Notes: generated from the letters alone by a model not told the origin. A stretch of DNA of 64,000 nt from Prauserella cavernicola (GCF_016595675.1 NZ_JAENJH010000015.1:1-64000); one strand, 5' to 3'; counted from the stretch's first letter, positions 41,462 through 50,565 are shown. A program made the numbers and translations.

Positions 41462-41563
41462 TGTGCCCCACCAAAGTCGATCCCTGCTCGTTGCTATCGG
41501 GCAGTGTGTCGGCGCCTCGCCCGCTCCTACCTTCGTGACCTGCACAAGGACCTGGAGGAGAAC

Positions 41564-42490
41564 ATGATCACGCTGCGCGCGCTGACGAAACGCTACGGCG
41601 ACAAGACGGTGGTCGACGACCTGACGTTCGACGTCGAACCGGGCACGGTGACGGGCTTTCTCGGGCCCAACGGGGCCGGCAAGTCCACGACGATGCGCAT
41701 GGTGCTCGGCCTCGACCATCCGACGTCAGGCCAGGCGCTGGTCGGCGGACGCACCTACGCGAGCCTGCGGCATCCACTGCGCGAGGTGGGCGCGCTACTG
41801 GACGCCAAGGCGCTGCACCCCGGCCGGACCGCGGAGAAGAACCTGCTGGCGATGGCGCACAGCAACGACGTCGACCCCGCCAGGGTGGGCGAGGTGCTGG
41901 AACGGGTCGGGCTCGCGGAGGCGGCGCGCAGGCGCACGGGCACGTTCTCGCTGGGCATGTCGCAGCGGCTGGGGATCGCGGGCGCGCTGCTCGGCGATCC
42001 GGGTGTGCTGATGTTCGACGAGCCGGTGAACGGACTCGATCCCGACGGCGTGCTGTGGATCCGCCAGTTGCTGCGCTCGCTGGCCGCCGAGGGCCGGACC
42101 GTGCTCGTGTCGAGTCACCTGATGAGCGAGCTGCAGCTCAGCGCCGACCGGCTCGTGGTGATCGGCAAGGGCAGGCTGCTCGCCGACGCCGCGCTGGACG
42201 AGTTCATCGCCGGCCACGGCACGTCCACGGTGCACGTCCGGCTGCCCGCCGCGGGCGACCGGCGGGTGCTGGCCGACCGGCTCGGCGAGCGGGGCGCGGA
42301 GGTGGAGCTGCCCGCCGACGGCGAGCTCGTGGTGCACGGGATGTCCGCGGAGCGCGTGGGCGATGCCGCACACGCGCTGGGGTTGCGGCTGCACGGGCTG
42401 ACGACCCGCTCGGCCTCGCTCGAGCAGGCGTATCTGGAACTGACGGCAGGCACCGTGGAGTACGGCGCCGCGGAATCGGTGGGAGTCTGA
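41564..42490 (+). CDS. ABC transporter ATP-binding protein
   Basis: A 308-aa ABC ATPase of the drug/bacteriocin exporter type. Walker A GPNGAGKST is at 34-42, the signature region is FSLGMSQRLGIAGAL, and Walker B is VLMFDEPVNGLDPDG. A C-terminal accessory domain follows. GGAGGAGAAC precedes the ATG. It is coupled to the permease gene 2 bp downstream. Confidence 0.92.
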   Translation: MITLRALTKRYGDKTVVDDLTFDVEPGTVTGFLGPNGAGKSTTMRMVLGLDHPTSGQALVGGRTYASLRHPLREVGALLDAKALHPGRTAEKNLLAMAHSNDVDPARVGEVLERVGLAEAARRRTGTFSLGMSQRLGIAGALLGDPGVLMFDEPVNGLDPDGVLWIRQLLRSLAAEGRTVLVSSHLMSELQLSADRLVVIGKGRLLADAALDEFIAGHGTSTVHVRLPAAGDRRVLADRLGERGAEVELPADGELVVHGMSAERVGDAAHALGLRLHGLTTRSASLEQAYLELTAGTVEYGAAESVGV

Positions 42491-42492
42491 GG

Positions 42493-43233
42493 ATGGCCGC
42501 GACACGGGCGGAATGGACGAAGCTGTGGTCGGTGCGCTCCACGTGGTGGTGCCTCGGCAGTGCGGCGGCGCTGATGCTGGGGCAGTCGGCGCTCACGGCG
42601 ATCTCGGAGTCGGCGGACTCGTCGGCCACCGCGATCGCGGTCGAGGGCGTGTTCTACCTGGTGCAGTTCGTGGTGCTGGCGCTGGCGACGCTGACGATGG
42701 CGGGCGAGTACTCCACGGGCAGCATCCGCTCGACGCTGCAGTGGGTCCCGGTGCGCAGGCGGGTGCCGGCGGCGAAGTGCGCGGTGCTCGCGCCGACGTT
42801 GTTCGCGCTCGGGACGGTGCTGGCGGCCGCGGCGGTCGCGGTGATCGTGCCGCTGCAGCCAGAACGGGCACCGGACGTCTCGGGTGGCGAGGTACTGCGC
42901 ACGGCGCTCGCGGTGGGCGGCTACTGCGCGCTGCTCGGGATGCTGACCGTGGGGATCGCGGCGGCGCTGCGCAGCGTGGCGGGCGCGCTGACGGTCACGT
43001 TCCTGCTGCTGCTCGTGGCACCGGTACTGGCCGGTGGCATGGGGCTCATGGCGATCGTGGACTACCTGCCCGGCGTCGCGGGCACCAACGTCATGCTCGG
43101 TGAGGGCGCGCCGAGCCTGCTGACCGGTGCGCCGGTGCCCTACTCCGAGTTCGTCGGGTTCGCGGTGCTGGTGGCGTGGACCGCGGTGGCGCTCGCCGTC
43201 GGCGACGCGCTGCTGCGGCGGCGCGACGCCTAG
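42493..43233 (+). CDS. ABC transporter permease
   Basis: A 246-aa protein with about six membrane segments, of the ABC-2 type. It has ATRAEWTKLWSVRSTWW at the N-terminus (typical for this class) and FAGEYSTGSIRSTLQWVP-like sequence (AGEYSTGSIRSTL) after the second segment. It forms an exporter with the preceding ATPase. The convergent two-component system may regulate it. The substrate is unknown. Confidence 0.9.
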   Translation: MAATRAEWTKLWSVRSTWWCLGSAAALMLGQSALTAISESADSSATAIAVEGVFYLVQFVVLALATLTMAGEYSTGSIRSTLQWVPVRRRVPAAKCAVLAPTLFALGTVLAAAAVAVIVPLQPERAPDVSGGEVLRTALAVGGYCALLGMLTVGIAAALRSVAGALTVTFLLLLVAPVLAGGMGLMAIVDYLPGVAGTNVMLGEGAPSLLTGAPVPYSEFVGFAVLVAWTAVALAVGDALLRRRDA

Positions 43234-43250
43234 AGCTCGTCAGGCGGCGA

Positions 43251-43901
43251 TCACACCAGGCCCGCTTCGTAGGCCGTGATCGCCGCCTGCACGCGGTTGC
43301 GGGCGCCGAGCCTGCTCAGGATCGTGCTGACGTAGGCCTTCACGGTGCCCTCCACGACGTGGATGCGCTTCGCGATGTCGGCATTGGACAGTCCGGCCCC
43401 GACGAGCGCGAGCACCTCCCGCTCGCGCTCGGTGAGCCCGGCGATGCGGTCGCGGGCCTGCGCACCGCGGGAGAGCTGCCCGCCACCGGAGAACTGCGAG
43501 AGCACGCGTTTGGCGACTTTCGGCGACAGGAACGCCGCCCCGTCGGCGACGGCGCGCACACCCGTGATCAGCTCGCGCGGGTCGCCCGACTTCAGCAGGA
43601 ACCCGCTCGCGCCCTCGCCCAGCGCGGTGCCGATGTAGGAGTCCTCGCCGAACGTCGTCAGCATCACCACCGCCGTCTCGGGGCGCACGGCGCGAATCTC
43701 CCTCGCCGCCGCGAGCCCGTCGAGCCGGGGCATGCGGATGTCCAGCAGCGCGACGTCGGGCCTGCTCAGGCGCACCTGTTCGACGGCTTCGTGCCCGTCG
43801 GCGGCCTCGGCCACCACCTCGATCCCCTCGTCGGCCGCGAGGATGGCGGCCACCCCGGCCCGCACCATCGCCTCGTCGTCGGCGAGCAGCACCCTGATCA
43901 C
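43251..43901 (-). CDS. LuxR/NarL-type response regulator
   Basis: A 216-aa protein. The receiver domain has D8/D9 and phospho-acceptor D54 (VALLDIRMPRLDG), with KSGDP as the conserved Lys loop. The LuxR helix-turn-helix is at about 150-210 (LTEREREVLALVGAGLSNADIA). The GTG start overlaps the kinase stop (GTGA). Partner of the upstream kinase; the convergent ABC exporter is a possible target. Confidence 0.92.
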   Translation of the reverse strand: MIRVLLADDEAMVRAGVAAILAADEGIEVVAEAADGHEAVEQVRLSRPDVALLDIRMPRLDGLAAAREIRAVRPETAVVMLTTFGEDSYIGTALGEGASGFLLKSGDPRELITGVRAVADGAAFLSPKVAKRVLSQFSGGGQLSRGAQARDRIAGLTEREREVLALVGAGLSNADIAKRIHVVEGTVKAYVSTILSRLGARNRVQAAITAYEAGLV

Positions 43902-45445
43902 GTCTCGTCCCCCTCCGCGTGGAAGATCCGTTCCTTCGACACGAGCCTCGCGTCGGCGAAGCACAGCTGGTAGGCGTCGCCGCTCCAGCCGAGCACTCCG
44001 CCGTCGGTGCCGTAGTACTCGCACACCGCGCCGGACGGCTCGACGGCCTCGGGCGGCTCGAGCCGCTCCTGGTTCGGCAGCACGAGTTCGATGTCCGCCC
44101 GCGACTGGCCCAGGTGCAGTCGTTCGTAGTCCTCCGCGTCGAGCGTCGAGGCGATGATGTTGAAGACGTAGTAGACGGCGCTCACGGCCACGAGCACGAA
44201 CACCGCGGCCGCGGGGATCACCACGGCGCCCACGAGCGTCCGCCGCACCTGACGGCGGGCGTGGGCGAGCTGGCGGGCCGACTCGGAGGCACCGTCGGCC
44301 GGCTCCCGCGACCCGGGTTCAGCGTGGTGCGGCAGCCGCGCGGCGACCTCGAAACCGTCGTCGGAACGCTCGGCGCGCAACGTGCCACCGAGCAGCCGAA
44401 CGCGCTCGCGCAGCCCGGCGAGCCCGCGCTGGCCCGACGCGGCGGGCTCGGGCTCACCGTCCGGAGCTCCGTTGTGGACGGTGACGAGCGTTTCGTCCTG
44501 ACCGCGTCGCACCCGCACAGTCACCGCGGCGCCGGGCGCGTGCTTGGCCGCGTTGGTCAGCGACTCCTGCACCACGCGGTAGGCGGCGCGCTCCACCATC
44601 GGCGGCGCGGCGCCGTCGTCGACGAGGGCCTCCACCACCAGCCCCGACGCCCTCGTGCGCTCCACGAGATCGGTGAGCGAACCGCCGACGGGATCGACCG
44701 GTGGCGCGTCCTCGCGCAGCACGCCGATGATCTCGCGCAGGCGTTCGGTGGCGATCCCGGCGCTCTCGCGCAGCTCTCCCGCCGCCGCGCGATGCCGCTG
44801 CGCCAGCTCGGGTGCCAGTTCCAGCGCCCCCGCACGCAACGCGATCAGGCTCAGCTCGTGACCGAGCGAGTCGTGCATGTCGCTGGCGATCCGCGCGCGT
44901 TCCCTGAGCCTGGCCTGCTCGGCGGTGCTGCGCTGCTGGGCCTCCAGCTGCTCGGCCCGGTCCCAGCCGGTGCTCACCAGGTCCTCGCGCAGCCGCACGT
45001 ACCGGCCGAGGTGCCACGGCACGAACCCGGCGAAGAGCAACGTCAGCGGCAGCGTCGGCCAGCTGAGCACGCCGTCGTCGGTCACCACCAGCGAGACCGG
45101 GACCCCGGCCAGCGCCACCCCGGAGAACACGAACAGCGCGGGCCGAACCGTCGGCATCCGTCTGCCCGCGAAGTACCCGGCAGCCATCATGAGCAGCACG
45201 GGCCAGATCGGGAACCGGCCGGAGTAGTCGAACAGCACCGCGATGCCCGACAGCGACGCCGCCGTCAGCGACACGACCGGCAGGCGCCGTGCGGTGGCCA
45301 TCGCGACCGTGGCACTCACCAGCCCGCCGATCAGTTCCCACGGCGCCGCGTTGTCCCGCGTCTCCTCCACGCACAGCGCGCACACCGCGAGCCAGATCGC
45401 GACATCGAGCAGTACCGCCGCCCTGCGCCGCCCCCTAGCTTTCAC
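43898..45445 (-). CDS. DesK/NarX-type histidine kinase with BamE-like extracytoplasmic tail
   Basis: A 515-aa protein. Several membrane segments span 10-145, a HisKA_3 domain has H191 (SDMHDSLGHELSL), and the HATPase region includes QESLTNAAKHA and SGQRGLAGLRERV. Unusually a further membrane helix (about 405-432) follows the ATPase, and then an 80-residue domain outside the membrane. It contains LHLGQSRADIELVLPN and two cysteines and resembles the SmpA/BamE fold. The tail could sense an external ligand. Coupled to the response regulator downstream. Confidence 0.87.
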   Translation of the reverse strand: MKARGRRRAAVLLDVAIWLAVCALCVEETRDNAAPWELIGGLVSATVAMATARRLPVVSLTAASLSGIAVLFDYSGRFPIWPVLLMMAAGYFAGRRMPTVRPALFVFSGVALAGVPVSLVVTDDGVLSWPTLPLTLLFAGFVPWHLGRYVRLREDLVSTGWDRAEQLEAQQRSTAEQARLRERARIASDMHDSLGHELSLIALRAGALELAPELAQRHRAAAGELRESAGIATERLREIIGVLREDAPPVDPVGGSLTDLVERTRASGLVVEALVDDGAAPPMVERAAYRVVQESLTNAAKHAPGAAVTVRVRRGQDETLVTVHNGAPDGEPEPAASGQRGLAGLRERVRLLGGTLRAERSDDGFEVAARLPHHAEPGSREPADGASESARQLAHARRQVRRTLVGAVVIPAAAVFVLVAVSAVYYVFNIIASTLDAEDYERLHLGQSRADIELVLPNQERLEPPEAVEPSGAVCEYYGTDGGVLGWSGDAYQLCFADARLVSKERIFHAEGDET

Positions 45446-45570
45446 CTCGCGAACGCTACAAGGCCCCCCGAGCCGGCTGCACTGCCGAAAGTCAAGGGGT
45501 CACGGCCTTGATCGTGGAAGCCTCGATCGTCGGGTGCCCCGGCCGGCGAGGTGAGGCATCATGACCGACT

Positions 45571-45786
45571 ATGGCCCGCTCGAAGCGCACCCTCGCCGAG
45601 CAGCTCGGGAGTCCACTTCCCCCGGGCATCGAGGCGCTCGCCGAGGAGCACAAGGAGGCACTCGGCGACGCGTTGCGGCAGGCCAGGCGACGGCAGGCCG
45701 CGGCACTGAGCTCCGCTGCCGAGGAGTCGCTCTCGCACGTGCCGTTCCTGCTCCGCGGCGCCGTCCGCAAGGCGGCAGGCCTGTGA
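45571..45786 (+). CDS. Small helical protein of unknown function
   Basis: A 71-aa charged helical protein (TLAEQLGSPLPPGIEALAEE, RQARRRQAAALSSAAEESL). The ATG lies 10 bp after another ATG in a different frame; the latter reads into an implausible Arg-rich frame. Its stop overlaps the next GTG (GTGA). No family is recognised. Confidence 0.6.
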   Translation: MARSKRTLAEQLGSPLPPGIEALAEEHKEALGDALRQARRRQAAALSSAAEESLSHVPFLLRGAVRKAAGL

Positions 45787-46586
45787 GCGATGCGCTCGAC
45801 CGGCTCGAAGCGCGAGCCGAGGTCCTCAAGCTGGCCCGCGTGCTCGGCGTGGAGCCACAGAGCCTCACCTACCTGCACGATGTCGCCTCCGCCGACATCA
45901 GGAGGCTGCGCGAGCAGGCCACCGACACGCTGTTCGACGCCAATCTCGGCGCACTGCGCCGCATGGCCACCGCCAGCAAGCTGCTCCCGGCGGGCCCGCT
46001 GGCGAGCATCGCCGAGAAGGCCTTCGGGCCGCTGCTCAGCGCGCGCATGGCCGGGATCGTCGACGCGGGCAGGGGCGTCGAGATCGCGAGCAGGCTCTCG
46101 ACGGGGTTCCTCGCCGACGTCGCCGCCGAACTGGACCCTCGGCGCGCGGCGCACATCATCACGAAGCTGCCGGCCGCCACGGTCACCGAGGTCAGCGCGG
46201 TGCTGCGCGTACGCGAGGACTGGATCACCCTGGGCCGGTTCGTCGGTCAGGTGCCCGACGAGATCGCCGCGACGGGACTCTCGGTGCTCGACGACGTCGC
46301 GCTGCTGCGGGTCGCGTTCCTGTTGGAGGACAAGGGCAGGGCCGGTGTCCTCTTCGGAACGCTGCCCGACGAGCGCCACGCCGGCATCGTGACCGCGGCG
46401 TTCGAGCACGACCTCTTCCACGCCCTGTTCGACCTGCTGGTGCGCCTCGACGCCGACACGCACGAGAGGCTCGCGCTCGTCGCGGCGGCGCTGCCCGCTG
46501 AGGTCCGCGCCACGGCGGCCGACGAGGCGAGCGACCTGGGTCTGCTGGACGACCTCGGCCCGATCCGGGACGCCCTGCTCACCTAG
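45783..46586 (+). CDS. MgtE N-terminal-domain-like helical protein
   Basis: A 267-aa soluble helical protein. The segment LDPRRAAHIITKLPAATVTE and similar repeats resemble the superhelical N-domain of MgtE magnesium channels, here without CBS or membrane domains. GTG 45783 overlaps the preceding stop, so the two proteins are made together. Role unknown. Confidence 0.65.
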   Translation: MSDALDRLEARAEVLKLARVLGVEPQSLTYLHDVASADIRRLREQATDTLFDANLGALRRMATASKLLPAGPLASIAEKAFGPLLSARMAGIVDAGRGVEIASRLSTGFLADVAAELDPRRAAHIITKLPAATVTEVSAVLRVREDWITLGRFVGQVPDEIAATGLSVLDDVALLRVAFLLEDKGRAGVLFGTLPDERHAGIVTAAFEHDLFHALFDLLVRLDADTHERLALVAAALPAEVRATAADEASDLGLLDDLGPIRDALLT

Positions 46587-46625
46587 ACCGCCCGCGCCTG
46601 CTCGGCAGAGGGTCGAGAACCGCGA

Positions 46626-48146
46626 CTAGCGAATGGCACGCAGCAGCTCCTCCGACGCGACCAGGTCCTGCGCGGCGGCGATCTCCGGTGCCAGATGCCG
46701 GTCGGGGCCCGGCCCGCCGACCCGCTGCCGCAGCAGATCCCTCGCCGCGGCGGTCACCGGCGCGGGCCGCAGCGGAGCCCGCAGGTCGAGCGCCCTCGCC
46801 GCGGTGAGCAGCTCCACAGCCAGCACCGTGGTGAGTCCGTCGATGCCGCGCCGGAGCTTGCGCGCGGCCGACCACCCCATCGACACGTGGTCCTCTTGCA
46901 TCGCGCTGCTCGGGATCGAGTCCACCGACGCGGGCACCGCCAGCCGCTTCAGCTCGCTGACGATCGCGGCCTGCGTGTACTGGGCGATCATGTGCCCGGA
47001 GTCGACGCCGGGGTCGGCCGCGAGGAACGCGGGCAGCCCGTGCGAGCGCGCGACGTCGAGCATCCGGTCGGTGCGCCGCTCGGCGATGCTCGCGACGTCG
47101 GCGAGGCCGATGGCGAGGAAGTCCAGCACGTAGCCCAGCGGCGCGCCGTGGAAGTTGCCGTTGGACTCCACGCGCCCGTCGGCGAGCACGACGGGGTTGT
47201 CCACCACGGACGCGAGCTCGCGGTCGGCGACGGTCTCGGCGTGGGCGAGCGTGTCGCGCGCCGCGCCGTGCACCTGCGGTGTGCAGCGCAGCGAGTACGC
47301 GTCCTGCACGCGCGGGCAGTCGGGGCCGCGGTGGCTCGCCACGATCTCGGAGTCGGCCAGCGCCTCGCGCATGTTCCGCGCCGAGCGGGCCTGCCCAGGG
47401 TGCGGCCGCAACGCCTGCAGGTCGTCGGCGAACACGCGGTCGGTGCCGAGCAGCGCCTCCACGCTCATCGCCGCGGTGAGGTCGGCGATGTCGAGCAGCC
47501 TGCCCAGGTCCTCTGCGGCGAGCACGAGCATGCCCAGCATGCCGTCGGTGCCGTTGGTGAGCGCGAGCCCTTCCTTCTCCGCCAGGGTCACCGGCTCGAC
47601 GCCCGCGTGGCGCAGCGCCTCGGCGGCAGGCAGCGACCTGCCCTCGCAGTCGTGCACGTCGCCCTCGCCCATCAGCGCGAGCGCGACGGCCGACAGCGGC
47701 GCGAGGTCTCCGGAGCAGCCGAGCGAGCCGTACTCGTGCACCACGGGCGTGATACCCGCGTTGAGCAACGCCGCGAGCGTGCTCGCCACCACCGGCCGCA
47801 CCCCCGTGTGCCCGGTGGTGAGCGTGCGCAGCCGCAACAGCATCAGCGCACGCACGACCTCGCGCTCCACGGCGGGTCCCGCTCCGGCCGCGTGCGACCG
47901 GATCAGCGAGCGCTGCAGGTCCACCCTCCGCTCGGGCGGGATGTGGCGCACGGCGAGCGCGCCGAACCCGGTGGAGATTCCGTAGGCGGGCTCCGTGGCC
48001 CCGGCGAGCGCGTCGACATGACGCCTGCCCTCGGCGAGCCGCTTCTCGGCGAGTGCGTCTAGAGCCACGGGCGTGTGCTCGCGGACGACCGTGAGCACCT
48101 GGTCCCTGCGCAGTGGCGCACCTGTGAGCAGTACCTGGTCCGGCAT
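46626..48146 (-). CDS. hutH: Histidine ammonia-lyase
   Basis: A 506-aa MIO-dependent lyase. Y55 lies in AYGISTGFG. The cofactor-forming triad is C144-S145-G146 (SLGCSGDLAPL), with Cys in place of the usual Ala. VDNPVV, ESNGNFHGAPLGY and SSAMQEDHVSMGW are further HAL signatures. It deaminates L-histidine to urocanate. ATG 48146 follows AGGGGGT. It is divergent from an IclR regulator; no other hut genes are in the window, so histidine use rather than tyrosine or phenylalanine is an inference from motif similarity. Confidence 0.87.
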   Translation of the reverse strand: MPDQVLLTGAPLRRDQVLTVVREHTPVALDALAEKRLAEGRRHVDALAGATEPAYGISTGFGALAVRHIPPERRVDLQRSLIRSHAAGAGPAVEREVVRALMLLRLRTLTTGHTGVRPVVASTLAALLNAGITPVVHEYGSLGCSGDLAPLSAVALALMGEGDVHDCEGRSLPAAEALRHAGVEPVTLAEKEGLALTNGTDGMLGMLVLAAEDLGRLLDIADLTAAMSVEALLGTDRVFADDLQALRPHPGQARSARNMREALADSEIVASHRGPDCPRVQDAYSLRCTPQVHGAARDTLAHAETVADRELASVVDNPVVLADGRVESNGNFHGAPLGYVLDFLAIGLADVASIAERRTDRMLDVARSHGLPAFLAADPGVDSGHMIAQYTQAAIVSELKRLAVPASVDSIPSSAMQEDHVSMGWSAARKLRRGIDGLTTVLAVELLTAARALDLRAPLRPAPVTAAARDLLRQRVGGPGPDRHLAPEIAAAQDLVASEELLRAIR

Positions 48147-48228
48147 ACCCCCTATTCCACTCCTCGCGGGGCCTGGCGCATCATCGGCGCTACCCGGGTT
48201 GTGTCTCGGATTCCAGACAGGAGGGTCC

Positions 48229-49002
48229 ATGAACGGCGGCAACGTCCCCGCGTTGCGGCGAGGTCTCTCGCTGCTGGGTGCGCTCGCGCGGCACGCGGGC
48301 CCGGTCTCGGCGGCGGCGCTCGCCCGCGATCTCGAGCTGCCGCGCTCCACGACGTACCACCTGCTCGCGGAGCTGGAGGCCGCCGGATTCGTGGTGCATC
48401 TGCCGGCCGAACGACGCTACGGACTCGGCATCGCCGCGTTCGAGCTGGGTTCGGCGTACCTGCGCCACGACCCGCTCGAACGGCTGGCCGGCCCGATCCT
48501 GCGCAGGCTCGTCGACCAGGCCGGCCACAACGCCCACCTCGGCGTACTGCACGGCAACGAGCTGCTGTACCTGGTCAAGGAACGGCCGGCACGCCCGGAG
48601 ACGCTCGTGACCGACGTCGGGGTGCGGCTGCCGGCACACCTTACGGCGTCGGGAAGGGCGATGCTCGCGCACCTGCCGCACGCGCACGTCCGCGCACTGT
48701 TCCCGGCAGCGTCGGCGTTCGTGAACCGCACCGGCCGAGGTCCCCGCGACCTGGCGTCGCTGCGGCGGGCGCTGACCGCGCAGCGCAGGCTGGGCTGGGC
48801 CGTCGAGGACGGGCACGTCACCGAGGGCTTCGCGTCGGTGGCCCACCCCGTGTTCGACCACGGCGGCAGGCCGATGGCCTCGATCAGCGTCACGTTCCGC
48901 CACGTGTGCGACGGCTGCGAGCAGACCTGGCCCGAGCTCGCGGATCAGGTGCGCCGTGCCGCCGACGAGCTGACCTCGCGCATCGGCGGCAGGCAGGCCT
49001 GA
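48229..49002 (+). CDS. IclR-family regulator next to hutH
   Basis: A 257-aa protein. The winged helix is at 1-75 (PALRRGLSLLGALARHAG, RSTTYHLLAELEAAGFV). The IclR effector domain follows with LTASGRAMLAHLP and a Cys-rich end (FRHVCDGCEQTW). AGGAGGG precedes the ATG. It is divergent from hutH with an 82-bp gap and most likely regulates it. Confidence 0.9.
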   Translation: MNGGNVPALRRGLSLLGALARHAGPVSAAALARDLELPRSTTYHLLAELEAAGFVVHLPAERRYGLGIAAFELGSAYLRHDPLERLAGPILRRLVDQAGHNAHLGVLHGNELLYLVKERPARPETLVTDVGVRLPAHLTASGRAMLAHLPHAHVRALFPAASAFVNRTGRGPRDLASLRRALTAQRRLGWAVEDGHVTEGFASVAHPVFDHGGRPMASISVTFRHVCDGCEQTWPELADQVRRAADELTSRIGGRQA

Positions 49003-49015
49003 TCAGTTCCCGGCA

Positions 49016-49504
49016 TCAGTCCCCGGCGAGGAGCTGGTCGAGCTGCTCGTAGCCCTCCACGACGCCGGTGTCCATGCCGCTGGCCAGGATCATGTCGCGG
49101 ATCTCGAGCGACTCGACCACCGACAGGGCCACCACGCGGGTCCGGCCGTCGCCGAGGTCCTCGAAGGTGACGGTCTCGAGGCTGACGCCGTCGGGCGCGC
49201 CGTCGAACGTGAAGGTCTGCACGAGCCTGCTGGAGGGCCGGACCTCGTGGAAGGACCCGTAGAACGACGCGATCTGCTCGCCGTCGCGCACCGCCCGGTA
49301 GCGGTAGGCACCGCCGGTGCGGCCGTCCCAGGTGTCGATGCGCATCTCGAGGTCCTTCGGGCCGAGCCAGCGCGAGACCAGCTCGGGCTCGATCCAGGCG
49401 CGGAACACCTTGTCCGGCGTGGCGTCGAAGTCCCGCGTGATCGTCACGGTCGGCAGGCTGGGGTCGGCTTCGATCTTGGTCTCGTACTTGGTGGTCGCGT
49501 TCAT
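49016..49504 (-). CDS. SRPBCC/AHSA1-like protein
   Basis: A 162-aa START-like protein (TITRDFDATPDKVFRAWIEP, VSRWLGPKDLEMRIDTW, FYGSFHEVRPSSRLVQTFTF). Such proteins commonly pair with ArsR regulators; their ligands are unknown. ATG 49504 overlaps the ArsR stop (ATGA), so the two are coupled. Confidence 0.88.
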   Translation of the reverse strand: MNATTKYETKIEADPSLPTVTITRDFDATPDKVFRAWIEPELVSRWLGPKDLEMRIDTWDGRTGGAYRYRAVRDGEQIASFYGSFHEVRPSSRLVQTFTFDGAPDGVSLETVTFEDLGDGRTRVVALSVVESLEIRDMILASGMDTGVVEGYEQLDQLLAGD

Positions 49505-49890
49505 GATGCTGCTCCTCGTCGCTGATGTGACTGCTCTGACTGCTGTGCCTGGTCCGTCGTGCTCTCGTCGGCGTTCAGCTCGGCCAGCACGGTGTCCAGG
49601 CGGCTGAACCGCTCCTCCGCCCTCAGGCGGTACCGCTCGATCCACTTGGTCATCAGGTCGAACACCTCCGCCTCGAGGTGGCAGGGCCTGCGCTGGGCCT
49701 CGCGGCTGCGACTCACGAGCCCTGCCTCCTCCAGCACCTTCAGGTGCTTGGACACGGCCTGCACGGACACCCCGTAGGGCTCGGCCAGCTGGCCGACCGT
49801 CGCGTCACCCACCGAGAGCCGCGCCACGATGTCGCGCCGGGTCGGATCCGCAAGGGCCGAAAAAACCCTGGACAGCCGGTCCTCACTCAC
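49501..49890 (-). CDS. ArsR-family regulator
   Basis: A 129-aa winged-helix protein (VFSALADPTRRDIVARLSVG, VSVQAVSKHLKVLEEAGLV). Two adjacent GTG codons (49893 and 49890) follow AGGAGG; spacing favours 49890. No classical metal-binding CXC motif is present, so it belongs to the metal-independent group that pairs with SRPBCC proteins. Two inverted repeats upstream are likely operators. Confidence 0.88.
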   Translation of the reverse strand: MSEDRLSRVFSALADPTRRDIVARLSVGDATVGQLAEPYGVSVQAVSKHLKVLEEAGLVSRSREAQRRPCHLEAEVFDLMTKWIERYRLRAEERFSRLDTVLAELNADESTTDQAQQSEQSHQRRGAAS

Positions 49891-49904
49891 CACGCCTCCT
49901 TAAA

Positions 49905-49918
49905 CAACCAACTGGTTG
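49905..49918. promoter_or_regulatory. ArsR operator candidate 1 (CAACCA-AC-TGGTTG)
   Basis: A perfect 6-2-6 inverted repeat 15 bp upstream of the arsR-like start. A related repeat follows 33 bp away. Confidence 0.6.
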
Positions 49919-49950
49919 AATACAAAGCTAGACCGCGCCCACAACGTTGT

Positions 49951-49964
49951 CAACCAGAAGGTTG
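49951..49964. promoter_or_regulatory. ArsR operator candidate 2 (CAACC-AGAA-GGTTG)
   Basis: A 5-4-5 inverted repeat sharing the CAACC/GGTTG arms of candidate 1. The pair suggests cooperative repression of the arsR-SRPBCC operon. Confidence 0.55.
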
Positions 49965-50016
49965 TTAAAGGATCAGCCCAAGAGCCGAAGCCAAGCAGCG
50001 AAAGCCGACCACCACG

Positions 50017-50068
50017 ACGGGGGGTCCGGGGAACCCCCCGGGTGGGGTCTGGGGGCTGCGCCCCCAGA
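50017..50068. repeat. G-rich intergenic hairpin repeat
   Basis: A G/C-rich stretch with nested hairpins, including CTGGGGGC-TGC-GCCCCCAG (50049-50067). It resembles the G-rich stretch between the initiator tRNAs at 59830-59915 and appears to be a dispersed intergenic repeat. Confidence 0.5.
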
Positions 50069-50084
50069 AGGAAGACCGAACACG

Positions 50085-50121
50085 AAAAAACCGGCGAGCG
50101 CTCTCCGCGAGCACTCGCCGG
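50085..50121 (-). terminator. tmRNA terminator
   Basis: A 13-bp stem (50091-50103 with 50109-50121, one mismatch) followed on the minus strand by six T residues, directly downstream of the tmRNA 3' end. Confidence 0.85.
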
Positions 50122-50129
50122 CCATCGAG

Positions 50130-50500
50130 TGGAGGTGCCGGGAATCGAACCCGGGTCCTCTGTCGCCTTTCCAGGGCTTCTCCGTGCGCAGTTCGCTGTG
50201 CCTCTACTCGGCCCCACCGGTCACGCGAACAAGCCGGTGTGACGGGCCCAGCCACTGTTTGTTTCCCTACCAGCTCCCGTGGCCGGGGCTGGCGGTGAGC
50301 CTCCTAGCTGATGCCGGCAGACCGGGACGGAGGCTTACCCGGGCCGACAGACTCGCACTCGCTCAGGCGGCGAGGGCGAAGTCGCGCTGACTGTTCGTCT
50401 TGGCGCTTATTTTAGTTGCGACGACGCTCATACGGTGGTCGTTGCCTGCACCGGCACGCTTCCCCTGGATCAACGTCCAGAGTCGAGACCGTTCACCCCC
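50130..50500 (-). ncRNA. ssrA: Transfer-messenger RNA (tmRNA)
   Basis: About 371 nt. The tRNA-like ends pair GGGGGTG (5') with CACCTCC (3') and include the G3-U70 alanine determinant. The T-arm GGTTCGATTCC is clear. The tag frame at 50363-50404 starts with a GCC resume codon and reads AKTNSQRDFALAA then TGA, ending in the degron ALAA expected for actinobacteria. It works with SmpB encoded 5 kb downstream. The rest of the gap from 50501 to 50666 holds one inverted-repeat site. Confidence 0.96.
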
Positions 50501-50565
50501 TTGTCAGGTTCTGCTTTCCGATCAGCATAACGCTCCGGCGCAACTCGGTAATCCCGCCGTCGGGG

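Noticed and set aside
45561-45782. Plus-strand frame from ATG 45561 extending the MgtE-like protein
   Set aside because: The first 74 codons are an Arg-rich shadow of the overlapping 71-aa gene; GTG 45783 with the GTGA overlap is the better start.
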